Below, one piece after another: positions 44,188 to 53,800 of a stretch of DNA of 64,000 bases. The stretch spans positions 62,001 to 126,000 of the forward strand of contig NZ_CP062006.1 of the NCBI RefSeq assembly GCF_017487345.1, in the 5' to 3' direction. Origin of the DNA: Brevundimonas pondensis (GTDB lineage: Bacteria; Pseudomonadota; Alphaproteobacteria; Caulobacterales; Caulobacteraceae). Each line of letters opens with the position of its first letter. The first letter of the stretch is position 1. The notes under the pieces were generated by a model. The model was given only the letters and a program-made list of their open reading frames with translations. It did no database searches and had not been told where the DNA came from. Made by a program: the position numbers and the translations under genes.

Positions 44188-47013
44188 ATGAAACTTCGCC
44201 TTCTGCTGAGCACGGCTATCCTGCCGCTCACCTTCGCCGTGGCTGCACAGGCCGCTGACGTCGCACCGAGCGCCGTGGTCGAACCGGCCGGCGACGGTGT
44301 GATCGGCCGTGTGGTCAACGCCGAGGGCGCGCCCCTGCCGGGCGCCGAGATCGTCGAGCGCGGCACGGGCCGCCGCGTGGTCAGCAACACCCAGGGCGAG
44401 TTCATCCTGACGGGCGTCTCCGGTCAGGTCGAACTGGACGTGCGCTACATCGGCCTGCCCTCGACCAGTCAGACGGTCATGGCGACGCCGGGCCGCCTGA
44501 CCTCGGTCACGGTGACGATGGGCGGAGGCGATGTGACCACGGTGGCCGACGTGGTGGTGACGGGCGTCATCACCGATGGCATCGCCCGTTCGCTGAACCA
44601 GCAGAAGAACGCCGACGGCACGATCAACGTCCTCTCGTCGGACGCCATCGGCCGCTACCCCGATCCCAATGTCGCCGAGTCGCTGCAACGCGTCCCCGGC
44701 ATCGCCATCCAGCGTGACCAGGGCGAAGGCCGCTACATCAACGTGCGCGGCGCCCCCTCGGCCTTCACCGCCGTGTCGGTGGACGGCGTGACCGTCCCGG
44801 CGGTCGATCCGGGCACCCGCGCGGTCGATCTGGACACCCTGCCCAGCGACATCGTCTCGAACATCGAGGTCTCCAAGACCTTGCTGCCCAGCCAGGACGC
44901 CGACTCGATCGCCGGTGCGGTGAACATCAAGACGCGTTCGCCCTTCGACACCCGTCGTCTGGCGGTCAGCGGCTACGCCGGCGGCAGCTACAATGACTAC
45001 GGCGGCAACGACACCCGCGCCGGCGCCACGGTCTCAAACGTCTTCGGCGCCAGCCAGACCTTCGGCGCCCTGCTGTCCCTCAGCTACTCCGAAACCAACC
45101 GCCGCCCCGAGAACATCGAGAACGCCTGGGTCGAGGGCGGCAGCTCCTATGTGATCGAGGAGACCCTGTTCAAGCAGTATGAGACCCAGCGCACGCGTCA
45201 GGCCCTGACCGGCGCCCTGGAATGGCGGCCGTCGGATCAGACCCGTCTCTATGCGCGCGGCTCCTATGCCGACTTCGAGGACGACGAGTACCGCAACACC
45301 CTGATCCTGGGCTATGGCGACGGCGCCCTGCAGGCCGGGGCGACCGACACGACCGCGACCTACACCGGCGCGCGTATCTATCGCGGCCTGCGTCACCGCA
45401 CCCAGAACAACGAGATCACCACCCTGGTCCTGGGCGGCGAGCACAGCTTCGACAACGGCATGGTCTGGGACGCCGATCTGTCCTGGGCCAACAGCGAGCA
45501 GACCTATCCGCACCGCGACGAACTGGTCTATCGTTCGACGTCGACAACGTTGGGCTACGACACCAGCAACCACTACGCCCCGACCTACTTCTACGGGCCG
45601 AACAGCCCGATCTTCGGCGAGACGGCGACGGGCTTCTTCGCCACGCCGGGCAACTTCTCGTTCCGCGAGAACACCTTCCGCTCGAACACGACCCAGCAGG
45701 AAGACGTCGCCTTCCGCACCAATCTGGAAATCCCCAGCCAGTTCGCCGGTCGCGAAGTCGCCTGGAAGTTCGGCCTGAAATACGCCACCCGCGAGGTCGA
45801 CGCCGACGAAGAGCGTCAACGCAACCGCGCCGGCGCGGCTAGCCCGGGCGCGCTGGCCTCGATGTGGGGCGACGAGCAGGGGCGCAACTTCGGCTATAAT
45901 CTGGGAACCCAGTACGACAAGGGTCTGGTCGACGCCTATCTGGCCGCCGCCAAGGCCGCCTCGCCGCGCCGGATGCCCGACTCGCTGACGGCGGACTATA
46001 CGGCGCAGGAGGACATCCTGGCCGGTTACGGTCAGGCGCGCTTCGACATCGGTGCGACCAACATCACGGTCGGCCTGCGCGTCGAGCAGACCAAGTTCGA
46101 CGGTTCGGCCCTGAGCGTGGTCGATTTCGACGAGAACGATCCGGCCACGGTGACGCCGGTCAACGTCAGCCGCGACGACACCGAGTTCTTCCCCAACCTG
46201 ACCGTTCGTCATGCCTTCAGCGATAATCTGATTGGTCGCGTCGCCCTGACGCGCTCGATCTCGCGCCCGGAGTTCAGCCAGATCGTCCCGCGCCGGGTCG
46301 AGAACACCGACGGCATCAATGTCGAGTACGAGATCGGCAACCCCGACCTGCAGCCGACCCTGTCGAACAATTTCGATGCGGGTCTGGAATACTACTTCGC
46401 CTCGCTGGGCGTGGTCTCGGCCAACGTCTTCTACAAGGACCTGAGCGACTATCGCTACGTCCTGAACTACGAGGTCGAGCGTCCGGTCGGCAGCGACACG
46501 GCCACGGACTCCTACTCGACCCCGATCAACGCGCCGGACGGCCACCTGATGGGTCTGGAACTGAACTGGCAGCAGAAGTTCGGCTTCCTGCCGGGCTGGA
46601 TGTCGGGCTTCGGCGTCTTCGCCAACTTCACGGTCACGGACGCCGAGATCAAGACGGCCCAGAGCTACGGCGGGCGCGACACCTTCGCCCTGCCGGGCCA
46701 GTCGGACACCAACTACAACGCGGCCCTCTTCTACGAGAAGGGCGGCTTCTCGGCCCGCCTGTCCTACACCAAGCGCAGCGACTATCTGGAAGAGATCAAC
46801 GCCGACGATGCGGGTCTGGACCTTTATGTCGAGGGCCGCGAGCAGCTGGACTTCACCGCCAGCTACGACTTCGGCAACGGCTTCGAGGTGTTCGGCGAGG
46901 CGAAGAACCTGACCGACTCCGCCGGGATCAAATATTTCGGCACGCGCCAGCGGACCTATGAGTACGAGAAGTTCGGTTACAACGCCTTCGTCGGCGTGCG
47001 CTTCAAGTACTGA
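44188..47013 (+). CDS. TonB-dependent receptor (TIGR01782 type)
   Basis: Outer-membrane receptor of 941 residues. Signal peptide (LLLSTAILPLTFAVAAQA), then a CarboxypepD_reg-like domain (about 28-105; GAEIVERGTGRRVVSNTQGEF), plug domain (ESLQRVPGIAIQRDQGEGRYINVRG, DADSIAGAVNIKT) and a 22-strand barrel ending in the aromatic YNAFVGVRFKY. TIGR01782 receptors of Caulobacterales/Xanthomonads often import carbohydrate-derived ligands; substrate unknown here. ATG 44188 has GGGGA 7 bp upstream. No local sigma/anti-sigma pair. Confidence 0.9.
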   Translation: MKLRLLLSTAILPLTFAVAAQAADVAPSAVVEPAGDGVIGRVVNAEGAPLPGAEIVERGTGRRVVSNTQGEFILTGVSGQVELDVRYIGLPSTSQTVMATPGRLTSVTVTMGGGDVTTVADVVVTGVITDGIARSLNQQKNADGTINVLSSDAIGRYPDPNVAESLQRVPGIAIQRDQGEGRYINVRGAPSAFTAVSVDGVTVPAVDPGTRAVDLDTLPSDIVSNIEVSKTLLPSQDADSIAGAVNIKTRSPFDTRRLAVSGYAGGSYNDYGGNDTRAGATVSNVFGASQTFGALLSLSYSETNRRPENIENAWVEGGSSYVIEETLFKQYETQRTRQALTGALEWRPSDQTRLYARGSYADFEDDEYRNTLILGYGDGALQAGATDTTATYTGARIYRGLRHRTQNNEITTLVLGGEHSFDNGMVWDADLSWANSEQTYPHRDELVYRSTSTTLGYDTSNHYAPTYFYGPNSPIFGETATGFFATPGNFSFRENTFRSNTTQQEDVAFRTNLEIPSQFAGREVAWKFGLKYATREVDADEERQRNRAGAASPGALASMWGDEQGRNFGYNLGTQYDKGLVDAYLAAAKAASPRRMPDSLTADYTAQEDILAGYGQARFDIGATNITVGLRVEQTKFDGSALSVVDFDENDPATVTPVNVSRDDTEFFPNLTVRHAFSDNLIGRVALTRSISRPEFSQIVPRRVENTDGINVEYEIGNPDLQPTLSNNFDAGLEYYFASLGVVSANVFYKDLSDYRYVLNYEVERPVGSDTATDSYSTPINAPDGHLMGLELNWQQKFGFLPGWMSGFGVFANFTVTDAEIKTAQSYGGRDTFALPGQSDTNYNAALFYEKGGFSARLSYTKRSDYLEEINADDAGLDLYVEGREQLDFTASYDFGNGFEVFGEAKNLTDSAGIKYFGTRQRTYEYEKFGYNAFVGVRFKY

Positions 47014-47036
47014 TCGCGCCCTAACCGATCTGCGAT

Positions 47037-47064
47037 GGGCCGGGCGGCGACGCCCGGCCCTTTT
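47037..47064 (+). terminator. Terminator after the TonB receptor
   Basis: Perfect 10-bp stem gggccgggcg / cgcccggccc with a gcga loop followed by tttt. Confidence 0.85.
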
Positions 47065-47203
47065 GCGTTTCGGCTTTGGCTTTGGTCGGCATGGCCCCCG
47101 GCGCAATCCGGGCCTATATGGAGCCTGGCGGTTGACCCCGCCGGGGTCGGCGCTAGTGTCCGCGCCGCTTCCTTCCCAGCGCCAGACCGATCAGAGGATA
47201 TCC

Positions 47204-48613
47204 ATGGCCGACGCCCCCCAGACCTACGACGTGGTGATCATCGGGGGCGGGCCGGGCGGCTATAACGCCGCCATCCGCGCCGGCCAGCTGGGCCTCAAGG
47301 TCGCCTGCGTCGAGATGCGCTCGACCCTCGGCGGCACCTGCCTGAACGTCGGCTGCATGCCTTCCAAGGCCCTGCTGCACGCCTCGGAACTGTATGAGGC
47401 CGCGGGCAAGGACTTCGCCGGCATCGGCATCGAGGTGAAGCCCAAGCTGAACCTGCCCCAGATGCACAAGGCCAAGGACGACAGCGTCGAGGCCCTGACC
47501 AAGGGCATCGAATTCCTGTTCAAGAAGAACAAGGTCGACTGGCTGAAGGGGCGCGGCCGCATCGCTGGCCAGGGTAAGGTCGAGGTCGAGGCCGCCGACG
47601 GCTCGAAGACCACCTATGACGCCAAGAACATCATCATCGCCACCGGCTCCGAGCCGACCCCGCTGCCGGGCGTCGCCTTCGAGGAGGGCAAGGTCATCGA
47701 CTCGACCGGCGCCCTGTTCCTGCCCAAGGTGCCCAAGCACATGATCGTCATCGGCGCGGGCGTGATCGGCCTGGAGCTGGGCTCGGTTTGGCGCCGTCTG
47801 GGCGCCGAAGTCACCGTCGTCGAATACCTGGACAAGGTCGGCGCCGGCATGGACGCCGAGGTCGCCACCGCCTTCCAGCGCGGTCTGGCCAAGCAGGGCA
47901 TGACCTTCCGCATGGGCACCAAGGTCACGGGCGCCAAGTCGGTCAAGGACGGCGTCGAGCTGACGGTCGAACCCGCCGCTGGCGGCGCCGCTGAAACGAT
48001 CAAGGGCGACGTCGTCCTGGTCGCCATCGGCCGTCGTCCCTACACCGAGGGCCTGGGCCTGGAGACAGTCGGCGTCACGCCGGACCAGCGCGGCTTCGTC
48101 GGCCACGACCACTTCAAGACCTCGGCGCCGGGCGTCTGGGTCATCGGCGACGTGACCCACGGCCCGATGCTGGCCCACAAGGCCGAGGAAGACGCCGTCG
48201 CCGCCGTAGAACTGATCGCTGGCAAGCCGGGCCACGTCGACTACGACCTGGTCCCGTCGGTCATCTACACCACGCCGGAAGTGGCCTGGGTCGGCAAGAC
48301 CGAAGAGCAGCTGAAGGCCGCGGGCGTCGCCTACAAGAAGGGCAAGTTCCCCTTCGCCGCCAACAGCCGCGCCAAGATCAACCACGAGAGCGACGGCTTC
48401 GTGAAGGTCCTGGCCGATGCGACGACGGACAAGCTGCTGGGCGTCCATATCTACGGCCCGCAGGCCGGTGAACTGATCAGCGAAGCCTCGATGACCATGG
48501 CTTTCGGCGGCTCGTCCGAAGACATCGCCCGCACCTGCCACCCGCACCCGACCCGCTCGGAAGCCGTCCGCCAGGCGGCCATGGGCGTCGATGGCTGGAC
48601 CATGCAGGCCTAG
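47204..48613 (+). CDS. lpdA: Dihydrolipoyl dehydrogenase (E3)
   Basis: FAD disulfide oxidoreductase of 469 residues that reoxidises lipoamide in the 2-oxoacid dehydrogenase and glycine-cleavage complexes. FAD site DVVIIGGGPGGYNAAIRAGQ; redox pair Cys46/Cys51 in GGTCLNVGCMPSKAL; NAD site VIGAGVIGLELGSVWRRLG; C-terminal active-site His/Glu in CHPHPTRSEA. AGAGGATAT ribosome site. Located alone, away from E1/E2 genes. Confidence 0.95.
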   Translation: MADAPQTYDVVIIGGGPGGYNAAIRAGQLGLKVACVEMRSTLGGTCLNVGCMPSKALLHASELYEAAGKDFAGIGIEVKPKLNLPQMHKAKDDSVEALTKGIEFLFKKNKVDWLKGRGRIAGQGKVEVEAADGSKTTYDAKNIIIATGSEPTPLPGVAFEEGKVIDSTGALFLPKVPKHMIVIGAGVIGLELGSVWRRLGAEVTVVEYLDKVGAGMDAEVATAFQRGLAKQGMTFRMGTKVTGAKSVKDGVELTVEPAAGGAAETIKGDVVLVAIGRRPYTEGLGLETVGVTPDQRGFVGHDHFKTSAPGVWVIGDVTHGPMLAHKAEEDAVAAVELIAGKPGHVDYDLVPSVIYTTPEVAWVGKTEEQLKAAGVAYKKGKFPFAANSRAKINHESDGFVKVLADATTDKLLGVHIYGPQAGELISEASMTMAFGGSSEDIARTCHPHPTRSEAVRQAAMGVDGWTMQA

Positions 48614-48640
48614 GACCTTCGGCCTCAGCCCGAACGCATC

Positions 48641-48672
48641 ACGGCGCGCTCCGCAAGGGGCGCGCCGTTTTC
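48641..48672 (+). terminator. Terminator after lpdA
   Basis: acggcgcgctcc / ggggcgcgccgt stem (one G-T) with a gcaa loop followed by tttcgttt. Confidence 0.8.
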
Positions 48673-48715
48673 GTTTGGCGTCGGCTGTTCAGGCGGACCT
48701 GACGCGGCTGATCGA

Positions 48716-49465
48716 TCAGGCGTCGCAGCTATAGCGGCTGCAGTAGCGGCGCTTCAGTTCATCCAGGGCGGCGCGCTGTGCCGGCGTGGGGTCAGGGCAG
48801 GCGGCCATGAATTCCGCTTCGGACGGCCACTCGACCTCTTCGCCCGCCATCATGCGACGCAGGTCGTCTTCACTGAACAGGCGCGCGATCTGGGTCGTGG
48901 CCGTCGCCAGTTCCTGGGCCTGGTCATAGGGCATCAGCTCGTCGAGCCAGGCGCGCACCACGCTCCGCCGATCGACATCCAGACCGTCCAGCACCATTTC
49001 GCGATAGGATGGGAGTCCCTTGGCGTCCTTCATGCCGCTGGCTAGCAGGGCTTTCGCCAGGGCCAGCCTTTGGGGGGAGGGATCCGGGCCGGTCCACCCG
49101 CCAAACATCGACTCTTCAGGGCGGAAGAAACGGACGGTGGTCTGGATGGTCGCGGGCGTGACCTCGCCGTCGCGACGCGCTGCGCGGATCTGCCCACTGG
49201 CGGCGACCAGCCGTGCAGCAGCGCCGAACCCCAGACCGGAGGGACTTTCATTGTCTACGCGGCAAAGGAATGGGGGTCCGTCCTGCACGATCCGACAGGT
49301 CAGACTGGCGCGACCGTTCACGCCGAGAAAGGCCGCAAAGCCGGGAAAGAGATCGCTCGCCAGTTCTCCGTCCGGGGCCGCCGCCCACGCGGGAGGCTTG
49401 AAGTCCTGGGCGGCGGCCTCGGCTGCGATTAGCATGGCCGCCGCAGTGACGATGGTGGTTTTCAT
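48716..49465 (-). CDS. Secreted protein with TonB C-terminal-like domain
   Basis: Protein of 249 residues with a Sec signal peptide (VTAAAMLIAAEAAAQ). Residues about 50-115 (GRASLTCRIVQDGPPFLCRVDNESPSGLGFGAAALRL-like pattern, then TIQTTVRFFRPEE) resemble the TonB_C fold. No TM anchor or Pro-rich spacer is present, so it is not a classical TonB. The C-terminal 100 residues are helical and Cys-containing (RRYCSRYSCDA). Function unknown. GGGGAGAA ribosome site. Confidence 0.65.
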   Translation of the reverse strand: MKTTIVTAAAMLIAAEAAAQDFKPPAWAAAPDGELASDLFPGFAAFLGVNGRASLTCRIVQDGPPFLCRVDNESPSGLGFGAAARLVAASGQIRAARRDGEVTPATIQTTVRFFRPEESMFGGWTGPDPSPQRLALAKALLASGMKDAKGLPSYREMVLDGLDVDRRSVVRAWLDELMPYDQAQELATATTQIARLFSEDDLRRMMAGEEVEWPSEAEFMAACPDPTPAQRAALDELKRRYCSRYSCDA

Positions 49466-49595
49466 GACGATTCTCCCCAACAGCTTGACAATATAAGCCG
49501 CGACCTCGGGAAGAAAGCGCGCGGCGGCGTGTCGCAATATGTTGGGGTCGTGACCATATGCCTGCTCTCGTTCTTCACTGAATCGGATCACCCCC

Positions 49596-50387
49596 ATGGA
49601 CCTGAAACTCACCGGCAAGCGCGCCCTGATCTGCGGCGGCTCCAGCGGCCTGGGGCAGGCGGTGGCGACGGCTCTGGTGGCCGAGGGGGCGCATGTAGCC
49701 CTGCTGTCGCGCGATGCGGCCAAGCTGCAGGCCGTGGCCGACGAGCTGAACGCCATGGGGCCGGGCAAGGCCGTGATCGCCCCCGCTGATCTGGCCGACC
49801 ATGCGGGCCTGCTGAAGGCCGTCGATGTGGCCGAGTCCGCTCTGGGCGGGCCGATCGAGATTTTGCTGAACAATACCGGCGGACCGCCGCCGTCGGGCGT
49901 CAACGGGCTGGAGCCCGCGGTCTGGCGCGATCATTTCGAGTCCATGGTGCTGTCGGTCTTCCGCCTGACGGACCGGGTGCTGCCGGGGATGCGGGCCATG
50001 GGCTGGGGGCGGATTCTCAACGTCGCCTCCATCACCGTGATCGAGCCGGTCGGGACCCTGGGCGTGTCCAACACCCTGCGCGCCTCGGTGGCGGCCTGGG
50101 CCAAGACCCTGGCGGGCGAGGTCGCGGCCAATGGCGTGACGGTCAACACCCTGCTGCCGGGTCGTATCGACACGCCGCGCATCGAGCGCCTGGACGCCGC
50201 CCGCGCCGCCGCCACCGGGGTCGAACCCGCCGAGGCGCGCGCGGAATCGGTGAAATCCATCCCGGCGGGCCGCATCGGCACGACCGAGGAGTTCGGCGCC
50301 GTCGCCGCCTTCCTGGCCAGTCCGCTGGCGGGCTATGTCACCGGGTCGCTGATCCGCGTGGACGGGGGAGCGGTCAAGGCGATCTGA
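49596..50387 (+). CDS. SDR-family protein lacking the canonical Tyr-x3-Lys
   Basis: Protein of 263 residues: TGKRALICGGSSGLGQAVA (NADP site), NNTGGPPP, catalytic-region Ser in LNVASITVIEPVG, and PGRIDTPR after it. Where Tyr-x3-Lys is expected there is GVSNTLRASVAAW, so the catalytic Tyr is missing and Lys is Arg. This matches the BKR_like_SDR_like subgroup, known to lack the Tyr. May be a non-canonical reductase or a binding protein. Tail-to-tail overlap of 14 bp with the protease gene. Confidence 0.85.
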   Translation: MDLKLTGKRALICGGSSGLGQAVATALVAEGAHVALLSRDAAKLQAVADELNAMGPGKAVIAPADLADHAGLLKAVDVAESALGGPIEILLNNTGGPPPSGVNGLEPAVWRDHFESMVLSVFRLTDRVLPGMRAMGWGRILNVASITVIEPVGTLGVSNTLRASVAAWAKTLAGEVAANGVTVNTLLPGRIDTPRIERLDAARAAATGVEPAEARAESVKSIPAGRIGTTEEFGAVAAFLASPLAGYVTGSLIRVDGGAVKAI

Positions 50388-51414
50388 CGGGCGGCGGTTG
50401 CCGCCGCCGGGACGGGGGCCCCAAGGTGATGCGCGACTGGCCATAGTCCAGTACGACATGGGTGAAACGCGACAGAAGGTCGGCGCCCAGCAGCAGGGCC
50501 GGACGTTCGGCAAGGCCGAGTACCTGGAAGGCGTACAGATCGCCGAACAGAAGCGTCATGGCGCCCAGTTCACGTTGCGTCAGACGCAGACTGGTCACGG
50601 CGCCGACATCCACGAGAAGCGACTGACCTATGACGCCATGCACGCGAACCTGCGGTCGCAGGATCGGGGCCATGCGAACGTCCACGGCCCGCATCAGGGC
50701 CCGGTTGCCGATGGAGTACTGGGCGCCGCTGTCGATGAAGGCCACCGCCTCGACCCCGTCAACACGAACATTGGTCAGGATCAGTTGGCCGAACCGACCT
50801 GTTCGCGTCGGGATGATCTGATCCGGCACGCGATCACTCTGGCCGGGTATGTAGCGTTGGTTCGGCGATACCAGCACCGAAGGAGTCATGGAAACCTTCC
50901 GGTGTTCCAGGTCCAGGGTCAGTCGGAAACGGGACAGGACGTCCAGACCCAGCAACCCGTCGGCGGCGAGGACCTCGAAGGGAAAGACGGGCGGCTTCAG
51001 ATCCGTGAAGCGTTGTCCGAAGAATTCCAGTCGGGGGAGTTGGACGGTGCGCACCATCTCGGCGGCGGTCACGCCGTGCACGAGAACAGGACGATGCGGG
51101 CGGAGGTTCAACTCGGCCGCCAGCCGATCCGAGATGGCGGTGCGTTCAGCGCCAGTGTCGATGACAAATACAGGTTTGCGACGGCTTCCGACGGTTACCT
51201 CGACGCCGGCGCGTGTCAGCAGGTTCTGGACCAGACGGGCGTCTTCGTCGGGCTCGGGCAGGGCCGGCGTCAGTTCAGGCGAGGGCTGAAGCTGAGTCTG
51301 GGGCCAGGCCTGGGCCTCGACGCCGTGACCCAGGGCGATGCCGGCGACGCCGCCTGCGCTCAGGCCCAGCGCAGCGCGGCGGGACAGAGGGAGACTCAGA
51401 ACCTCGAGACGCAA
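50374..51414 (-). CDS. Exported retropepsin-like aspartyl protease (two DTG/DSG domains)
   Basis: Protein of 346 residues. Tat-like signal (SRRAALGLSAGGVAG). Two retropepsin-type repeats: first around Asp86-Thr-Gly (VFVIDTGAERTAIS), second around Asp228-Ser-Gly (AVAFIDSGAQYSIG). Each is followed by a hydrophobic-Gly motif (ADGLLGLDVL, LLLGADLLSRF). Probably periplasmic; the two halves could form the active site together, as in pepsin. Confidence 0.82.
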   Translation of the reverse strand: MRLEVLSLPLSRRAALGLSAGGVAGIALGHGVEAQAWPQTQLQPSPELTPALPEPDEDARLVQNLLTRAGVEVTVGSRRKPVFVIDTGAERTAISDRLAAELNLRPHRPVLVHGVTAAEMVRTVQLPRLEFFGQRFTDLKPPVFPFEVLAADGLLGLDVLSRFRLTLDLEHRKVSMTPSVLVSPNQRYIPGQSDRVPDQIIPTRTGRFGQLILTNVRVDGVEAVAFIDSGAQYSIGNRALMRAVDVRMAPILRPQVRVHGVIGQSLLVDVGAVTSLRLTQRELGAMTLLFGDLYAFQVLGLAERPALLLGADLLSRFTHVVLDYGQSRITLGPPSRRRQPPPVRSP

Positions 51415-51481
51415 AAGCCGTAACTCCTATCGCCGCCGATTTATGTTCGGAGACTAGGCGCTTTTGTCGGTCTGTGGATAG

Positions 51482-52411
51482 TCAGCCGCGCGGGTGGGCC
51501 TCGGCGTAGGCGGCCAGCAGGCGGGCGGCGTCGACCTGGGTGTATTTCTGGGTGGTGGACAGGCTGGCGTGGCCCAGCAGCTCCTGAATGGAGCGCAGAT
51601 CGGCCCCGGCCCCCAGCAGGTGGGTGGCGAAGCTGTGGCGCAGGGCGTGGGGCGTGGCCGAGGCGGGCAGGCCGAGGCGGCCGCGCAGGCGCTGGACGGT
51701 AGCCTGGACGTGGCGCGGGCTGAGCGCCCCGCCGCGCTTGGCGCGGAACAGGGGCTGGTCGGCGTCGAGGATGAAGGGCTGGAGGGCTAGATAGGCGTCC
51801 ACCGCTTCGCGCACCTGGGGCAGGATCGGGGCCAGCCGCATCTTGCCGCCCTTGCCGGTGATGCGCAGGGCGTCGGGCAGGGGGGCGTCGGACCGCTTCA
51901 GCGACAGGGCCTCGGATATCCGCAGGCCGCAGCCGTAGAGCAGGGTCAGGACGGCGCGGTCGCGCGCGGCCTCCCAGGGCTCCATGTCGGGGTCGGCCTC
52001 GGGTTCGTGCAGCAGGCCCTTGGCCTGATCCTCGGTGACCGGGCGGGGCAGGGACGGCTTGACGCGCGGGCCGCGCACCAGGGCCAGCTGCGGCGCGGCC
52101 ACGCCGCAGCGCCGGTCGAGGAAGAGGTGAAAACCGCGAATGGCGGCGAGCGTCTGGCTGAGCGAGCGGGCGTTCAGGGGGCGCTCGCCTGTCCGGCGCT
52201 CGGCCAGATGGGCGCGCACCTCGGCGGCGGTGACGGCGCCGAGGTCGGCCAGGGTCTGCGGCCCGCCGCGATGACGTTCGAGGAAGGCCACGTAGTGCCG
52301 CCCGATATGGCCGTAGGCCTCCAGGGTGCGCGGCGACAGGCGACGCTCGTGCGCCAGATGTTCGAGCCAGGCGAGGAGGGCCTCTGAGGCCGTCAAGCCT
52401 GCGTCGGCCAT
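51482..52411 (-). CDS. xerC: Site-specific recombinase XerC
   Basis: Tyrosine recombinase of 309 residues that resolves chromosome dimers at dif with XerD. SAM-like N-terminal domain (LAWLEHLAHERRLSPRTLEAYGHIGRHYV), catalytic Arg in YGCGLRISEAL, Lys in ITGKGGKMRLAPI, HALRHSFATHLL, His in LLGHASLSTTQ and Tyr in KYTQVDA. The start overlaps the DUF484 gene by 19 bp, the usual xerC partner. Confidence 0.94.
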   Translation of the reverse strand: MADAGLTASEALLAWLEHLAHERRLSPRTLEAYGHIGRHYVAFLERHRGGPQTLADLGAVTAAEVRAHLAERRTGERPLNARSLSQTLAAIRGFHLFLDRRCGVAAPQLALVRGPRVKPSLPRPVTEDQAKGLLHEPEADPDMEPWEAARDRAVLTLLYGCGLRISEALSLKRSDAPLPDALRITGKGGKMRLAPILPQVREAVDAYLALQPFILDADQPLFRAKRGGALSPRHVQATVQRLRGRLGLPASATPHALRHSFATHLLGAGADLRSIQELLGHASLSTTQKYTQVDAARLLAAYAEAHPRG

Positions 52412-53094
52412 CGCTCGGCCATGCGTTCGACCACGCGGGTGATGAAGGCCACCAGTTCGCAGCCCATGGCCGGGGTGAAGCCGTCGTCCTCATGCGAGCC
52501 GAAGGCGCACAGGGCCGGGCGGGCGCCGTCCGAACCCGGCAGATGCAGGCTCATCCGCACCAGGGCCACCGACTTCACCTCGCCCTCGGCGGGGCCGAAT
52601 AGGTCCAGACCCGTGAAGTTGGGGCCGAGCCATTCCAGACCGTCGTCGCCCAGCAGGGCGTCGACGCGGCCCGGCTCCAGCGCCTTCCAGCCGAAGGGCA
52701 CGGCGCCGGGCTTCTCCATGGCGATGGCGCCGCCCGCCAGACCGAAGCGGGCTTGCGACGTGGCGTCCAGCTGACGCGACAGCTCGGCGTGGCTGGTCGC
52801 CTCCATCAGGTCGAGGGCGGAGACGTGGGTCTGGGTCTGGGCGGCGAAGTTGGCGCGGGCGATCTCTTCGATCTGCTTGCGGGCGCCGGCCTCGCGCTGG
52901 ACCACGGCCTCCAGCCGGGTCAGGGCCGCGCGGCCGAAATCAACCACGTTGCGGCCGGTGGCGCGCAGGCCCAGTTCTTCGAGAAGGGTGCGGTCGTCCA
53001 GCAGACGATCGGGATGGGCGTTCAGCCAGGCCCGCACCTCGGGCCAGTGAAGGCCCTCGGCGGCGTCAGGAGAGAGGTCCAGGGAAGTGCTCAA
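52393..53094 (-). CDS. DUF484 family protein
   Basis: GAF-like protein of 233 residues: N-terminal helical part (VRAWLNAHPDRLLDDRTLLEELGL, with VVDFGRAALTRLE) and a C-terminal domain with LCAFGSHEDDGFTPAMGCELVAFITRVVERMAERW. DUF484 genes often precede xerC, as here; function unknown. TTG start (53094) with AAAGAGGT upstream. Confidence 0.85.
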   Translation of the reverse strand: MSTSLDLSPDAAEGLHWPEVRAWLNAHPDRLLDDRTLLEELGLRATGRNVVDFGRAALTRLEAVVQREAGARKQIEEIARANFAAQTQTHVSALDLMEATSHAELSRQLDATSQARFGLAGGAIAMEKPGAVPFGWKALEPGRVDALLGDDGLEWLGPNFTGLDLFGPAEGEVKSVALVRMSLHLPGSDGARPALCAFGSHEDDGFTPAMGCELVAFITRVVERMAERWPTQA

Positions 53095-53116
53095 ATGGAC
53101 CTCTTTCCGGTCGGCG

Positions 53117-53770
53117 TTACAGGATGGACTGACCGGTCTTGCCCCAGTCAGCCAAAAACGCATCAAGCCCCTTGTCGGTTAACGGGTGCTTGACCAGGGC
53201 CTTGAAAGTGTCGGCGGGCAGGGTGGCGGCGTCGGCGCCGGCGATGGCGGCGGCGGTGACGTGGTCGGGATTGCGCAAGCTCGCGGCCAGGATCTCGGTG
53301 TCGAAATCGTGGATGTCGTAGAGGGCGCGGATTTCTTCCAGCAGGCCCACGCCGTCGGCGCCGACGTCTTCCAGACGACCGACGAAGGGCGAGATGAAGG
53401 TGGCCCCCGCCTTGGCGGCCAGCATGGCCTGGGCGGCGGAGAAGCACAGGGTGACGTTGGTCTTGATCCCCTTGTCGGCGAAGGCCCGCGTGGCGCGCAG
53501 CCCGTCCCAGGTCAGGGGCAGCTTGACGACCACGTTCGGGGCGATGGCGGCCAGCTTGTCGCCCTCCTTGACCATGGTCTCGAAATCGGTCGCCACGGCC
53601 TCGGCGGAAATCGGCCCCTCGACGAGGGCGCAAATCTCAGCGATGACCTCGGCGATGTTCCGACCCGACTTGGCGATCAGCGACGGATTGGTGGTGACGC
53701 CGTCCACCATCCCGGTGGGCAGCATGTCCTTGATGACGGCGACGTCGGCGGTGTCGAGAAAGAGTTTCAT
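53117..53770 (-). CDS. Transaldolase / fructose-6-phosphate aldolase-like
   Basis: Small transaldolase-type TIM barrel of 217 residues (FSA/TalC length). Schiff-base Lys in [26 protein letters not shown] at the first strand, [31 protein letters not shown] and [21 protein letters not shown] are conserved. Transfers dihydroxyacetone units in the pentose-phosphate network or cleaves F6P. Divergent from priA with only 30 bp between starts. Confidence 0.9.
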   Translation of the reverse strand: MKLFLDTADVAVIKDMLPTGMVDGVTTNPSLIAKSGRNIAEVIAEICALVEGPISAEAVATDFETMVKEGDKLAAIAPNVVVKLPLTWDGLRATRAFADKGIKTNVTLCFSAAQAMLAAKAGATFISPFVGRLEDVGADGVGLLEEIRALYDIHDFDTEILAASLRNPDHVTAAAIAGADAATLPADTFKALVKHPLTDKGLDAFLADWGKTGQSIL

Positions 53771-53800
53771 GCTTGGGATGCTAGCCCTTTGGGACGCGCG

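Noticed and set aside
45034..47106. 690-codon minus-strand frame opposite the TonB receptor
   Set aside because: Antisense shadow, no recognisable domain or ribosome site.
53186..53800. N-terminal extension of priA by about 200 codons
   Set aside because: This stretch is antisense to the transaldolase-like gene; PriA homology begins at GTG 53801.
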